Below, one piece after another: positions 25,843-35,127 of a stretch of DNA of 64,000 bases. Under the pieces are notes generated by a model, which did no database searches, was not told the origin of the DNA, and saw only the letters and a program-made list of their open reading frames with translations. The translations under genes were made by a program, and so were the position numbers. The DNA is from J089 sp964535735 (GTDB taxonomy: Bacteria; Fidelibacterota; Marinisomatia; Marinisomatales; J089), in contig CAZHTM010000011.1 in assembly GCA_964535735.1 (NCBI GenBank), forward strand, positions 1-64,000, given 5' to 3'. How positions within the stretch are numbered: the first letter of the stretch is position 1; each line of letters opens with the position of its first letter.

Positions 25843-26472
25843 TTAAAACCAGACGGAGACTTGGTAATTCCAGGGCTGTGTCGGCGTTGGAGGTTGGGCG
25901 GAAAACGATAATCGAGTGCTATACTTATTTCTCAGGTAAAACACATCAATGGCGGATACCAGATGATTCAATACCAATCCTCCCACCAGAAATTTTCCGG
26001 TTAAAAGCCACCGATCTGCTGTGATCCGGCTGCGGTCGTACTTCTTCCGATTGGACTCCGTATCCCAGGTCCAGTTCCAGGATCCGTCTCGCGGATAGAT
26101 TCGATCGGTTTCCCGCCAGCGTAGATGTTCATCATTAAACTCATCCAGCGAGGCGTAATTCCCAATATCCACCCAGTATTGATAATCCTTAAAGGCAGGA
26201 TCCACACCGGCGTGCTCACTGGCCAGGGATTGATAATAATCCACGCCTTTGGCATGAACGGCATAACTGCCGATGGTTAAAGTCCACAGCACAAATTCAC
26301 TGGTGAAGAATCCCCGGGACCGTGCTGGGAAATTCATATCCAGTTCCCCCCAGCCGGGTAGAATCAAAGATTTCAACACCGGTGATCGCTGCCGGGCTTC
26401 TTCAGGCTCCAGACCCGGAGCCGACAGCATCCACGACGTCATCAGAAAAATGATTACGATTGATCGAGCCAT
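25843..26472 (-). CDS. Uncharacterised membrane protein (DUF5683-like)
   Basis: 209 residues from ATG 26472, which lies inside the 3' end of lnt. A signal peptide (RSIVIIFLMTSWMLSAPG) is followed by SPVLKSLILPGWGELDM, then FFTSEFVLWTLTIGSYAVHA and a late hydrophobic stretch near LLTGKFLVGGLVLNHL. The KSLILPGWGE opening followed by membrane helices is shared with the DUF5683 group of FCB bacteria. A Trp/Tyr/Asp-rich stretch (YQYWVDIGNY, RDGSWNWTWD) lies between the helices. No function can be assigned. It probably resides in the inner or outer membrane beside the Lnt product. Confidence 0.6.
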   Translation of the reverse strand: MARSIVIIFLMTSWMLSAPGLEPEEARQRSPVLKSLILPGWGELDMNFPARSRGFFTSEFVLWTLTIGSYAVHAKGVDYYQSLASEHAGVDPAFKDYQYWVDIGNYASLDEFNDEHLRWRETDRIYPRDGSWNWTWDTESNRKKYDRSRITADRWLLTGKFLVGGLVLNHLVSAIDVFYLRNKYSTRLSFSAQPPTPTQPWNYQVSVWF

Positions 26473-27947
26473 TTTATTCCCAGTCCAAATAAGACCATTA
26501 AGGTACTCCATAACGCAAATAAATCACCCACATTCGCGTAGGGTGATATCCGGTCGCCATAAGAAATCCGGGCCTTAAATATGCCCTGCTCTCCTAATGG
26601 AATAACATTATGCGTTCGACCGATTTTATCGAACCACCCGGAAATCCCGGTGTTCGCGCATCGGACCACCGGCACACGATTTTCAATCGCCCGTAGTTTC
26701 GCCCATTCAAAATGCTGATAGGGACCTGACGAGCGTCCTAACCAGCCATCATTCGACTGAATGATCATCCCCCGGGCGCCCCGACGGATAAATTCGGAAA
26801 ACACGTGCGGTATGGTGGATTCATAACAGATAACGGTAGAGAAATGGAATCCGTTCCAGGAAAATACGGTGTAATCTTTTCCCGGAGTAAAATTTCCCTG
26901 ACCAAAATTCAATTTCTTCAGTGCCGGATATTTTCCTGACAGAGGAATATACTCCGCAAACGGCACCAGGTTGATTTTATAATACATGACGGGAGGTTGA
27001 TTCGGCGTAAAAAAGATGGATGCATTGTAATACTCCCGCTCACCCCCGGCGCGGATCAGTCGATCCACAGTACCTGATAATAGAGGAATTCCCGTGGCCC
27101 GAACCCGAGCTTCCAACGGTTTCCGCACCCTGTAGCTGAGGCGTAAATATTCCGGCAAGGCGGTTTCCGGCCAGAGCACCACATCCGGTTCCAGAGTTAA
27201 AGCTTCCTGGTAGAGGGAATCCATTAGCGACCAATTCGCCTGGCGCAATTTTGGGTCCCATTTTGCGTTGGGATCCATATTGGGTTGGACACCGGCAAAG
27301 GTAAATAGGGTATCTCCAGACGATCGTTCATGAGAACGTATCGCTAACGTGCCATCCAATCCCAGACCCAGCAGAAGACCGATGGCCGCCACACCCCATC
27401 CATAGCTTCGTTGGGTCCATCCTTTCCAAATCAGGACATTCAACAGGACCAGAACAAAGGACAATCCATAGGTCCCAGTGCGATCAAGAATTTGCAGGAA
27501 AGGTAAATAGTCGGCCTGGGTCAGAGCCAGATTCGCCCAGGGAAACCCTAATGGTCCTAAGCTGCGAATCCATTCCATGGTTACCCATAAAAACGGCCAG
27601 AGCCAGACAGTGGACCGGTCTTTCCTAAACCAAAATGAACTTACGCCACCTACCACGGCCCAATACAACCCAAGGTAGAGTACAGCTCCAATCAAGGAGA
27701 GTAGGACGACGCCAGTGGATGCGCCGCTATTGAGTCCGATCCAATATAGGCTGATCAGGTGACTCCAGGTTCCCGCCAGATAAGAATTGATGGCCGCCTG
27801 CCAGGGAGTATCCAGTTCCCACACAAGGTACAAAGGAATGAATCCGATCCATGCGAGCCATCCCAAATGCGTAGGCGGATAGGCCAGGCCCATGAGGGTA
27901 CCTGATATGAGAGCCAGAATCCAAGTGGGAATTGTTTTCCCGAACAT
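26454..27947 (-). CDS. lnt: Apolipoprotein N-acyltransferase
   Basis: About 497 residues. The first 190 form the membrane helices, followed by a nitrilase-like domain. Catalytic residues are visible: Glu in DVVLWPETALPEYL, Lys in YYKINLVPFAEYIPL, and Cys in STVICYESTIPHVFSEF. QSNDGWLG and RAIENRVPVVRCANTG complete the family pattern. It adds the third acyl chain to lipoproteins in the inner membrane. GGAG 8 bases upstream supports ATG 27947, which overlaps the ruvX stop (TGATG). Confidence 0.95.
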   Translation of the reverse strand: MFGKTIPTWILALISGTLMGLAYPPTHLGWLAWIGFIPLYLVWELDTPWQAAINSYLAGTWSHLISLYWIGLNSGASTGVVLLSLIGAVLYLGLYWAVVGGVSSFWFRKDRSTVWLWPFLWVTMEWIRSLGPLGFPWANLALTQADYLPFLQILDRTGTYGLSFVLVLLNVLIWKGWTQRSYGWGVAAIGLLLGLGLDGTLAIRSHERSSGDTLFTFAGVQPNMDPNAKWDPKLRQANWSLMDSLYQEALTLEPDVVLWPETALPEYLRLSYRVRKPLEARVRATGIPLLSGTVDRLIRAGGEREYYNASIFFTPNQPPVMYYKINLVPFAEYIPLSGKYPALKKLNFGQGNFTPGKDYTVFSWNGFHFSTVICYESTIPHVFSEFIRRGARGMIIQSNDGWLGRSSGPYQHFEWAKLRAIENRVPVVRCANTGISGWFDKIGRTHNVIPLGEQGIFKARISYGDRISPYANVGDLFALWSTLMVLFGLGIKWLDQS

Positions 27948-28363
27948 CACCGATTCTCCATATCCAGAAATTGTTGCAGGAAAATAGCCGCAGCAGTGGC
28001 ATCAACAGCGGCTTTTTGATGTCCGGTTTTAATATCCTGATTGATCAGGGCCCGCTGGGCCGACACCGAAGAAAGGCGTTCATCAATGGTTTGTACCGGC
28101 AGTCCAAAGGTTTCCAGAAGGGCAATAAATTTTTCCACTTTTTCCGTTTGGGCCGTCTTTTTTCCGGACATATTTAACGGCAGGCCCACGACCAAACGGG
28201 TCACGTCCCATTCACGGATGATGGATTCCAGTTCGGCTTTAAACTGAGCCAGGTTCTTCCATACCAGTGTTTTGAACGGTTTAGCGATCAGACCCATAGG
28301 ATCCGAAAGCGCCAGCCCAATCCGGGTGTCTCCATGATCCAATCCCAAGGTCCGGCCCATCAT
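27947..28363 (-). CDS. ruvX: YqgF/RuvX family putative Holliday junction resolvase, pre-16S rRNA nuclease
   Basis: About 138 residues with an RNase H-like fold: TLGLDHGDTRIGLALSD near the N-terminus, RLVVGLPLNMSG, and TIDERLSSVSAQRAL with VDATAAAIFLQQF. Known family roles include final trimming of 16S rRNA 5' ends and a proposed junction resolvase activity. Starts GTG 28369, ATG 28363 and ATG 28360 are all in frame. It lies between rel and lnt. Confidence 0.92.
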   Translation of the reverse strand: MMGRTLGLDHGDTRIGLALSDPMGLIAKPFKTLVWKNLAQFKAELESIIREWDVTRLVVGLPLNMSGKKTAQTEKVEKFIALLETFGLPVQTIDERLSSVSAQRALINQDIKTGHQKAAVDATAAAIFLQQFLDMENR

Positions 28364-28384
28364 AAACACTAAAATTTCAGGGGA

Positions 28385-30580
28385 TTATTGTCCCAGGCGT
28401 TCCACGTAATCCACGCCGGGAATTTTAATTAATTTGCGCTGAAGGCGACTCAACTGCCGGGTGTTATTGACCTCAATAATGAAATAGGTGGTGGAGATAT
28501 TTTCCTTCACCTTCAAATCCACGCTGGTGATGTTGACATTTTCGTTGGAAATGCTTTCACTCATTTCCCGCAGAATTCCTTTCCGGTCTTCTGATACCAC
28601 CTTGATCCGGACATTGAATACTTCGTTCCGACCCACGTCCCATTCTACAGGAACCAGGCGGTCAGATTCCTCGGTCAGTAGAGGCAATGTTTTACAATCG
28701 GTACGGTGTACTGTTACCCCCCGGCCGCGGGTGACATAACCAATCATTTCATCACCGGGAATGGGGTTGCAACACTTGCCAAATGTGACCATTAGATTTC
28801 GGATTCCGTCCAATTTAATTCCCCGGGCGGAGCGCCGTGCCAAGGAGATAAATCGATCCGTGGATTCCTGTTCCGTTTCTTCCAGCCGATCTTCCACTTG
28901 GGGTTGAATCTTCCGTAGAATTTCCCGGACGGTCAGGGAGCCATTCCCCAGAGCTTCCAGCAATGCCTCTTCTGACTTCAATCCCAGTTTTTCATACGAA
29001 CTGCGGGCTTCTTTAATCAAATTGGAGAGTTTGAGTCGACGCAGAGTTTTTTCCAACAGCTCTCCGCCGATTTTAACACTTTCTTCATGGCGGATTTTCC
29101 GGAGATAGCGATTGATGTGGTTCCGGGCTTTGGAAGTGGACACCAGCTTCAGCCACCCCAAACTGGGGGTCTGGGTTTTACTGGTAATAATTTCCACCAT
29201 ATCCCCGTTTTTCAACTTCGTGTTTAGAGGGACCACTCTATGATTTACTTTCGCACCGATACAGTGAAGTCCTACTTCCGTGTGAATTTCGAAGGCAAAG
29301 TCCAGGGGCGACGCATCCAGGGGCAGTTGAATCAAATCGCCGTTAGGGGTAAATACAAAAATTTCGTCGTTGAATAAATCGATTTTCAATAGATGCATGA
29401 ATTCGCTGGGATCGGCCGATTCATTCTCCAGAATGTCCACCAACTCACGCAGCCATTTCACATTAGAATCCAAATCGGCTGAAATGGATTTCCCTTCCTT
29501 ATAGCGCCAATGGGCAGCGATACCGATTTCCGCGGTCTGATCCATTTCCTGAGTTCGGATTTGAATTTCCACCATTCGACCCTGGGGACCGATAATGGTA
29601 GTGTGGATGGATTGGTATCCATTGGTTTTAGGACTGGCGATAAAGTCTTTAAATCGCTCCTGGACCGGCGTATACAGTTGATGAATAATTCCCAGCGCCA
29701 GGTAACATTCTTCCACCTTTTTCACTACGATGCGCACCGCATACAAATCATAGATTTCTTCAAACGTTTTTTCCCGCCGGATGATTTTACCATAGATAGA
29801 CGCATGACTCTTCACTCGGCCATAAATCTGGGCGTCCAAATCATATTTTTTTAATTCCGTCTTCACCGGTTCGATCACGCTATTGATGATACGATTTCGT
29901 TGGCGGTGGGTGGATTTCAGGTTGGCGTCGATTTCCGCATAATCTTTTGGGTGCAAGGTGCTGAATACCAAATCTTCCAGAATCCATTTGACCCGTGCCA
30001 TTCCTAAACGATGCGCCAGTGGCACATAGACATCCCGCGTTTCCACCGCAATGCGATGCTGTTTCATTTGGGGCATGTATTGGATGGTACGCATGTTATG
30101 AATGCGGTCGGCGAATTTGATAATAATGACCCGCATATCCTTGGCCACTGACAAAAGTAATTTCATGAAATTCCCAGCCTGTTTTTCCTTCCGGCTGGAG
30201 AATTCAATACCGCCCAATTTGGTCACGCCATCCACCAAACTGGCTAAATCCTCTCCGAATTCCTCTTCCAGTTCTTCCAGGGTAACAGAAGTATCTTCCA
30301 CCGTATCATGGAGCAAGCCGCCCATGATGGTAATGTGGTCCATGTTCCAATCGGCCAACGTTTTGGCCACTTCCAGACAATGCTCGAAATAAGGACGTCC
30401 GGACTTGCGCTTTTGTCCTTCATGGGCGCGGCTGGCAAAAGCATAGGCTTTCCAGAGCAATTTTTTAATAGCTTCCGGATCCCCGTTTTTAGGTAAGGTC
30501 ATCCGGTTATAAAGATCCAGGAACGTTTTAGGATATTCGCCCACTAAATGGGGCACCAATTTGGCCAGGGGATTGGTCAT
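28385..30580 (-). CDS. Rel/SpoT family (p)ppGpp synthetase/hydrolase
   Basis: 731 residues with the full long-RSH architecture. An HD hydrolase domain carries GGLLHDTVEDT near residue 90. The synthetase domain has IYDLYAVRIVVKK, then RFKDFIASPKTNGYQSIHT. A TGS domain (FVFTPNGDLIQLPLDASPLD) and a C-terminal ACT domain (IKVVSEDRKGILREM) follow. An intact HD site suggests it is bifunctional. It makes and destroys the stringent-response alarmone on ribosomes. Its ATG shares one base with the dnaB stop. Confidence 0.96.
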   Translation of the reverse strand: MTNPLAKLVPHLVGEYPKTFLDLYNRMTLPKNGDPEAIKKLLWKAYAFASRAHEGQKRKSGRPYFEHCLEVAKTLADWNMDHITIMGGLLHDTVEDTSVTLEELEEEFGEDLASLVDGVTKLGGIEFSSRKEKQAGNFMKLLLSVAKDMRVIIIKFADRIHNMRTIQYMPQMKQHRIAVETRDVYVPLAHRLGMARVKWILEDLVFSTLHPKDYAEIDANLKSTHRQRNRIINSVIEPVKTELKKYDLDAQIYGRVKSHASIYGKIIRREKTFEEIYDLYAVRIVVKKVEECYLALGIIHQLYTPVQERFKDFIASPKTNGYQSIHTTIIGPQGRMVEIQIRTQEMDQTAEIGIAAHWRYKEGKSISADLDSNVKWLRELVDILENESADPSEFMHLLKIDLFNDEIFVFTPNGDLIQLPLDASPLDFAFEIHTEVGLHCIGAKVNHRVVPLNTKLKNGDMVEIITSKTQTPSLGWLKLVSTSKARNHINRYLRKIRHEESVKIGGELLEKTLRRLKLSNLIKEARSSYEKLGLKSEEALLEALGNGSLTVREILRKIQPQVEDRLEETEQESTDRFISLARRSARGIKLDGIRNLMVTFGKCCNPIPGDEMIGYVTRGRGVTVHRTDCKTLPLLTEESDRLVPVEWDVGRNEVFNVRIKVVSEDRKGILREMSESISNENVNITSVDLKVKENISTTYFIIEVNNTRQLSRLQRKLIKIPGVDYVERLGQ

Positions 30581-31947
30581 TAGAACGGTGTTCCTAAATC
30601 GTCAAAATCCTCTGGAGCCGGATTTTCGAAACGGGTATACCGACCGATAAAGTTGGCGGACACTACTCCGGTGGGACCGTTTCGCTGCTTAGCCAGGATA
30701 ATTTCCGCTCGCCCTTCATCCTCTGGGTCTTTGGTATAAAATTCCGGCCGGTACAGGAAAATCACCACATCCGCATCTTGTTCAATGGCGCCGCTTTCCC
30801 GCAGATCCGCCAGAACGGGGTGTTTATCCGTGCGGTTTTCCACCGCCCGGGAGAGCTGGGATAAAGCGATCACCGGGATGTCCAATTCCTTGGCCAGGGC
30901 TTTCAAAGATCGGGAGATAATGGAAATTTCCTGCTGGCGGCTTTCCGCCCCTTTGGGTCCTTGCATTAGCTGTAGATAGTCCACGATCACCAATTTCACG
31001 TCATGTTCATGTTTCAAACGGCGAGCTTTGGCCCGAAGTTCCAGAACGGTGATCGCCGGGGTATCGTCCAGGTAGATTTGAGCGTCAGTAAGTTTGCTCA
31101 CATGCCGGCTTAGTTCCTGCCATTTGGTCTTGGGGAGGGACCCGGTCCGGACCAGGTGACTGTCCACCCGCGCTTCGGAGCACAGAAGTCGCATGGCCAA
31201 CTGTTTGTTGGACATTTCCAGACTGAAAATGCCCACCGCAAGTTTGGCATCCACCGCCGCATTACGCGCCAGGGTAAGGGCCAGGGCGGTTTTTCCCATA
31301 CCAGGGCGACCGGCAATGATAATCAAATCCCCATCCTGGAAACCGGCGGTCTTTTTATCCAATTCTGTAATTCCCGACGGGACCCCCACGACTGAACCTT
31401 TATGGGCGCTGATTTTATCCAGCATTTCAAAGGTTTCGATCATGACGTTTTTAATAGGTTCAAACCCACCCCGGAGCCGGTTTTCCGAGAGCTGAAAGAT
31501 TTCCTGCTCGGCGGTATCCAGAATATCATCCAGATCTAACTGGTCGTCGAAGGCTTTCTGAGAAATATCGTGGGAGACGGTAATCAATCGCCTGAGAAGC
31601 GCCTTTTCCAGCACAATCCGGGCATAGGTTTCCACATTGGACACGCTGGGAACGGCTTCCACCAATCCTGTGATATAATAAGCGCCACCAACCGCCTCCA
31701 AATCCTTGGTTTTCTTGAGCTGGTCGATCACGGTTAAGGTATCAATAGGTTGCCCTGCATTATCCAGAGTCAACATAGCCGCATAAATTTTTCGGTGAGC
31801 CTCTTTATAAAAATGATCGGTAGTCAACCATTGTTGGACTTTACTGGCGGCTTCTTTGCTGGATAGCATGGAACCCAGCACAGATATTTCCGCATCCAGA
31901 TTCTGTGGTTGTACATGCAGGCTGGTGAAGGTGTTCGGTTGCGCCAT
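30580..31947 (-). CDS. dnaB: Replicative DNA helicase DnaB
   Basis: 455 residues. The N-terminal helical domain (NLDAEISVLGSMLSSKEAA) is followed by a RecA-like motor. Its Walker A is AGRPGMGKTALAL, the Walker B/H2 region is VKLVIVDYLQLMQGP, and the Arg-finger region lies in IIAKQRNGPTG-like IILAKQRNGPTG. No intein is present at the usual P-loop site. The hexamer unwinds the lagging-strand template at the replication fork. It follows the uracil-DNA glycosylase gene without a spacer. Confidence 0.97.
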   Translation of the reverse strand: MAQPNTFTSLHVQPQNLDAEISVLGSMLSSKEAASKVQQWLTTDHFYKEAHRKIYAAMLTLDNAGQPIDTLTVIDQLKKTKDLEAVGGAYYITGLVEAVPSVSNVETYARIVLEKALLRRLITVSHDISQKAFDDQLDLDDILDTAEQEIFQLSENRLRGGFEPIKNVMIETFEMLDKISAHKGSVVGVPSGITELDKKTAGFQDGDLIIIAGRPGMGKTALALTLARNAAVDAKLAVGIFSLEMSNKQLAMRLLCSEARVDSHLVRTGSLPKTKWQELSRHVSKLTDAQIYLDDTPAITVLELRAKARRLKHEHDVKLVIVDYLQLMQGPKGAESRQQEISIISRSLKALAKELDIPVIALSQLSRAVENRTDKHPVLADLRESGAIEQDADVVIFLYRPEFYTKDPEDEGRAEIILAKQRNGPTGVVSANFIGRYTRFENPAPEDFDDLGTPF

Positions 31948-32610
31948 TTATTGAACTCCCTCTAAAATAGACCGGATCCACTTAAAATCATCCCAGGTGG
32001 CCGGTTTCAGATTTGGATTTCGAAGAAGAGCCGCCGGGTGATACGTCACAATCAGTGGTGTCCCGTGATAATCATGAATCTTTCCCCGAAGATTCTTCAA
32101 CGTCTCATTTTCTTTTTTCAACAAGGTGGTGCCGGCCACTCGCCCCAAAGCTACAATTAATCCTGGGCGAATCAAATTAATTTGACGCATCAGGTAGGGT
32201 TCGCATTGGGCCACTTCCGACGCTAGAGGATCACGATTGTTCGGCGGGCGACATTTCATAACATTGCAGATATAAACATCTTTTTCCCGGGAACGGCCAA
32301 TGGCTTTCAGGATTTTGTCCAGGAGTTTGCCGGCGCGGCCCACAAACGGTTCCCCGAGGCGGTCTTCTTCGGCGCCCGGCGCTTCGCCCACTAACATGAG
32401 ACTGGCATTGGGATCGCCGACGCCAAAAACAAATTTATTCCGTGTATGTCCCAGGGAACACTGGGTGCAATCTTTGATATCGTTATAAAACGATTTCAAC
32501 GCGGGACCCGGATCGTCCGGGATTACCACCTCCGGATCCACATATAATTCATCACCAAATAATTCACCGGTTTGCTTTAAATAGCGGTGAATCTCATGCG
32601 AATCAGACAA
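31948..32610 (-). CDS. Uracil-DNA glycosylase, family 4 (Fe-S)
   Basis: 220 residues. Motif 1 is LMLVGEAPGAEEDRLGEPFVG and motif 2 is VTYHPAALLRNP, both typical of family 4. Four cysteines fit the [4Fe-4S] pattern: CTQC near residue 45, KCRPP, and a fourth 16 residues later in QCEPYL. It removes uracil arising from cytosine deamination. The start appears to be TTG 32610, so the N-terminus is less certain. It sits between rpoZ and dnaB. Confidence 0.93.
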   Translation of the reverse strand: MSDSHEIHRYLKQTGELFGDELYVDPEVVIPDDPGPALKSFYNDIKDCTQCSLGHTRNKFVFGVGDPNASLMLVGEAPGAEEDRLGEPFVGRAGKLLDKILKAIGRSREKDVYICNVMKCRPPNNRDPLASEVAQCEPYLMRQINLIRPGLIVALGRVAGTTLLKKENETLKNLRGKIHDYHGTPLIVTYHPAALLRNPNLKPATWDDFKWIRSILEGVQ

Positions 32611-32621
32611 TCAGCAGGGTC

Positions 32622-32906
32622 CTATTCTTCCTCGTTCCCTGTGGTGCGGGTCCAATGCACTTTTCCTTCTAAAAATTCTTTAACGGCGATGGATGTGGTT
32701 TTTTCCTGCTCCACAAATTCCTCCGGATTGGCTTCCAAGACGGGATCGTAAACGCCCATTTCGGCGGATTGCTGAACTTCCAAATCGCGCTGAACAATCC
32801 GGTTATTCAAGATCATCCGGGCTCGTTTTGACATGACTACCACGGCTTCGTAGATATCCTGGGTCTGCGATTCCAATTGGCGCAATGATACGGGTTCAAG
32901 AGACAT
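32622..32906 (-). CDS. rpoZ: RNA polymerase omega subunit
   Basis: 94 residues. IYEAVVVMSKRARMILNN corresponds to the conserved omega YEAVxxxAxRARQL region, and KTTSIAVKEFLEGKVHW to the C-terminal conserved helix. The insert between them (EMGVYDPVLEANPEEF) is longer than in E. coli and similar to FCB omegas. The position directly after gmk is the usual bacterial arrangement. It overlaps gmk by 11 bp. Confidence 0.88.
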   Translation of the reverse strand: MSLEPVSLRQLESQTQDIYEAVVVMSKRARMILNNRIVQRDLEVQQSAEMGVYDPVLEANPEEFVEQEKTTSIAVKEFLEGKVHWTRTTGNEEE

Positions 32907-33471
32907 AGTTCACTCCTTCTGTTTCCTGCTGAATAATGGTTAACAATTCTTCCACGGCTCGATCGATATCGTCATTAATGACATGGTATTCAAATTGATC
33001 TTTGTATCCCATTTCCATTTCGAACCGCTGTAACCGGGTTTTTATCCGCTCCGGGGAATCGGTTCCCCGGTTGATAAGTCGTTTTTTTAAATCTTCAATC
33101 CCGGGGGGTAAAATAAAAATTCCCACACAAGATTCCGGGTATAATTTTTTTATCGACAAGGCGCCTCGCACATCCACTTCCAGGAGTAAGACGGACTGGT
33201 GAGTAATGGCATCTTCCAACGACGATTTCAAGGTACCGTAATATTCGCCGTGGACGGTTTCATATTCGGCGAATTCACCGGCCTCGATTTTCTTTTCAAA
33301 ATCATCCCGCCCGATGAAGTAATAATCGAATCCATCCACTTCATAGTCCCGTTTCGGCCGGGTCGTGCAAGATACAGAAAACTTTAGCTCAGGATTCTTT
33401 TTTTGCAAGGCGCGACACAAGGTGGTTTTCCCGGTTCCCGATGGGGCTGAAAGGGTAATCAGGTTTCTCAT
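32896..33471 (-). CDS. gmk: Guanylate kinase
   Basis: 191 residues. The P-loop SAPSGTGKTTLCRAL is at the N-terminus. The GMP-binding region contains VSCTTRPKRDYEVDGFDYYFI and the lid ERIKTRLQRFEME. It phosphorylates GMP to GDP with ATP. ATG 33471 overlaps the yicC stop as ATGA, so yicC, gmk and rpoZ form one coupled unit. Confidence 0.97.
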   Translation of the reverse strand: MRNLITLSAPSGTGKTTLCRALQKKNPELKFSVSCTTRPKRDYEVDGFDYYFIGRDDFEKKIEAGEFAEYETVHGEYYGTLKSSLEDAITHQSVLLLEVDVRGALSIKKLYPESCVGIFILPPGIEDLKKRLINRGTDSPERIKTRLQRFEMEMGYKDQFEYHVINDDIDRAVEELLTIIQQETEGVNYVS

Positions 33472-34328
33472 AGAATATTCTGAATCTGCTCCCGAATTTT
33501 TTCGATATCGCTCTTCATATCGATTACCGAATTAATGATACTTTCGCTTCCGGATTTAGACCCGATAGTATTGATTTCCCGACCCATTTCCTGGAGCAGG
33601 AAATTTAATTGTTTTCCCACCGGTTCATCCTGTTCCAAAAGTGAGCGAAATTGATCTATATGGCTGGAACACCGCACCACTTCTTCACGGATGTCCATTT
33701 TATCAGCCAGAAGGGCCAATTCCTGCTCAATGCGGCCATCGTCCACTGTATGGTCCTCAATCAAGGTCTTAATACGGGACCGATGTCGCTCCACGATTTC
33801 CTTGTTGATGGTGTCCATGTTGGTTTCGATGGCGGCCAATCGATCTTTCAGAGCCGTGAGGATGGCTCGAATATCCCGATCCAGCGATTGACCTTCCGCC
33901 AACCGCATACGAACCACTTCCTCTAACGCCAAGTTCAGCGCTTTTTGGACGTCCGCATCTGAAAATTCATCGATACTGGACGAGGCCAGTAAATCGTTCA
34001 TGGACAGAAGCTGACCCATATCCAAATGCCGGCCATAATCCCGTTGAATCTGCAGAAGAATGGCCTCGATAGCTTCGTACCGTTCACGATTGAATTTCAA
34101 CGATTGACGGGTGCCATTATTCTGAACATCCACCGTCACCATCACGGTTCCACGACGGAGCATTTCCGTAATCCGTTCTCTGATTTTCAATTCCAGTTCA
34201 GGCGGGAAATCCACGCCCTTAATTTTCAGGTCCAGATACCGGGAATTTACAGATCGCACCGTTACGGTTAATTGCCCTTGGGGACGGGTAATGGATCCCC
34301 GTCCAAATCCTGTCATGCTTACAATCAT
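33468..34328 (-). CDS. YicC family endoribonuclease-like protein
   Basis: 286 residues. The N-terminus MIVSMTGFGRG and RSVNSRYLDLKIK are diagnostic of YicC, and the C-terminal DUF1732 block reads KQLNFLLQEMGREINTIGSKS. E. coli YicC has been linked to RNA degradation; the precise role here is inferred from the family. ATG 34328 or the internal ATG 34316 could start it. It heads the yicC-gmk-rpoZ unit. Confidence 0.93.
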   Translation of the reverse strand: MIVSMTGFGRGSITRPQGQLTVTVRSVNSRYLDLKIKGVDFPPELELKIRERITEMLRRGTVMVTVDVQNNGTRQSLKFNRERYEAIEAILLQIQRDYGRHLDMGQLLSMNDLLASSSIDEFSDADVQKALNLALEEVVRMRLAEGQSLDRDIRAILTALKDRLAAIETNMDTINKEIVERHRSRIKTLIEDHTVDDGRIEQELALLADKMDIREEVVRCSSHIDQFRSLLEQDEPVGKQLNFLLQEMGREINTIGSKSGSESIINSVIDMKSDIEKIREQIQNIL

Positions 34329-34476
34329 TTACGCTCTTAAAAAAGTCTAGAAAATTACATGAATTCGTTCATGCATAACAATCTAAAGAAAAGAAAGCTT
34401 TGGTATTTATCCTGCCCGTAATTCCATTGGCAATTCACCCAGTCCAAAATCAGGGATTACAAAGTGGATTAACTAG

Positions 34477-34501
34477 TGTTACAATGCTCTGCCTTGTAAC
34501 A
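34477..34501. repeat. Palindrome, TTACAAGGC family, copy 2
   Basis: TGTTACAATGC and GCCTTGTAACA are inverted repeats with one mismatch around TCT. It is related to the imperfect palindrome at 13630-13656. It lies upstream of yicC. Confidence 0.55.
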
Positions 34502-34568
34502 TTTCCGAATGCAATCTCCTTCTAAAAATGTTCAACCATTACCAATCAAAGCCTATATTAACCCGACT

Positions 34569-34595
34569 GTCATGCTGAGCCCGTCGAAGCATGAC
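34569..34595. repeat. REP-like palindrome A1
   Basis: Arms GTCATGCT and AGCATGAC are exact inverted repeats around GAGCCCGTCGA. Together with the oppositely oriented palindrome at 34609 it forms a BIME-like pair. Confidence 0.65.
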
Positions 34596-34608
34596 TTTTC
34601 ATCGATTA

Positions 34609-34636
34609 GTCACCCTTCGACGAAGCTCAGGGTGAC
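34609..34636. repeat. REP-like palindrome B1
   Basis: Arms GTCACCCT(T) and (C)AGGGTGAC surround CGACGAAGCT. Its core is the reverse complement of the core of A1 (CTGAGC..GTCGAAG against CTTCGAC..GCTCAG), so A1 and B1 could also pair with each other as one large hairpin. Confidence 0.65.
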
Positions 34637-34811
34637 ATGTACGGGCTTAGGGTGACGGATTCAGATTACGGTGACGGCGGGCAAATGACTCTCTTAAAAA
34701 GGATATTCGCAAATTTTGTGAATTCTACACTATTTTACGGAAATATGTTACTGCCTTGCTGAAACCATAAAAGAAAATACTCACCAAGAAAGACCAACTG
34801 TCATGCCCACT

Positions 34812-34838
34812 GTCAAGCTGAGCCCGTCGAAGCATGAC
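34812..34838. repeat. REP-like palindrome A2
   Basis: GTCAAGCTGAGCCCGTCGAA followed by GCATGAC repeats A1 with one arm base changed (T to A). It is the first half of the second BIME-like pair. Confidence 0.6.
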
Positions 34839-34863
34839 TACTCTTGAAGCAATATTCCGTATA

Positions 34864-34890
34864 GTACCCTTCGACGAAGCTCAGGGTGAC
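34864..34890. repeat. REP-like palindrome B2
   Basis: GTACCCTTCGACGAAGCTCA followed by GGGTGAC repeats B1 with one base missing from the left arm. The tail after it (GTGTATGGGCTCGGAGTGAC) matches the tail after B1, showing that the whole composite was duplicated. Confidence 0.6.
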
Positions 34891-35027
34891 GTGTATGGGC
34901 TCGGAGTGACGGGTTCAGGTTTGGAGAAAGGACGCTTCCGTCGATTTTCAATATCTCGTTACAGAACTTTACCTTATGGCGTCTATAACGTTGATTTCAG
35001 GGTCGTCATCAGCCACCGTGTTTCCAC

Positions 35028-35127
35028 NNNNNNNNNNNNNNNNNNNNNNNNNNNNNNNNNNNNNNNNNNNNNNNNNNNNNNNNNNNNNNNNNNNNNNNNN
35101 NNNNNNNNNNNNNNNNNNNNNNNNNNN
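35028..35127. other. Assembly gap (100 N) between overlapping contig ends
   Basis: The 55 bases before the Ns (34973-35027, starting CTTATGGCGTCTATAACG) are identical to the 55 bases after them (35128-35182). This is what a scaffolder leaves when two contigs overlap by one k-mer but are not merged. The true sequence is probably continuous with a single copy. Confidence 0.9.
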
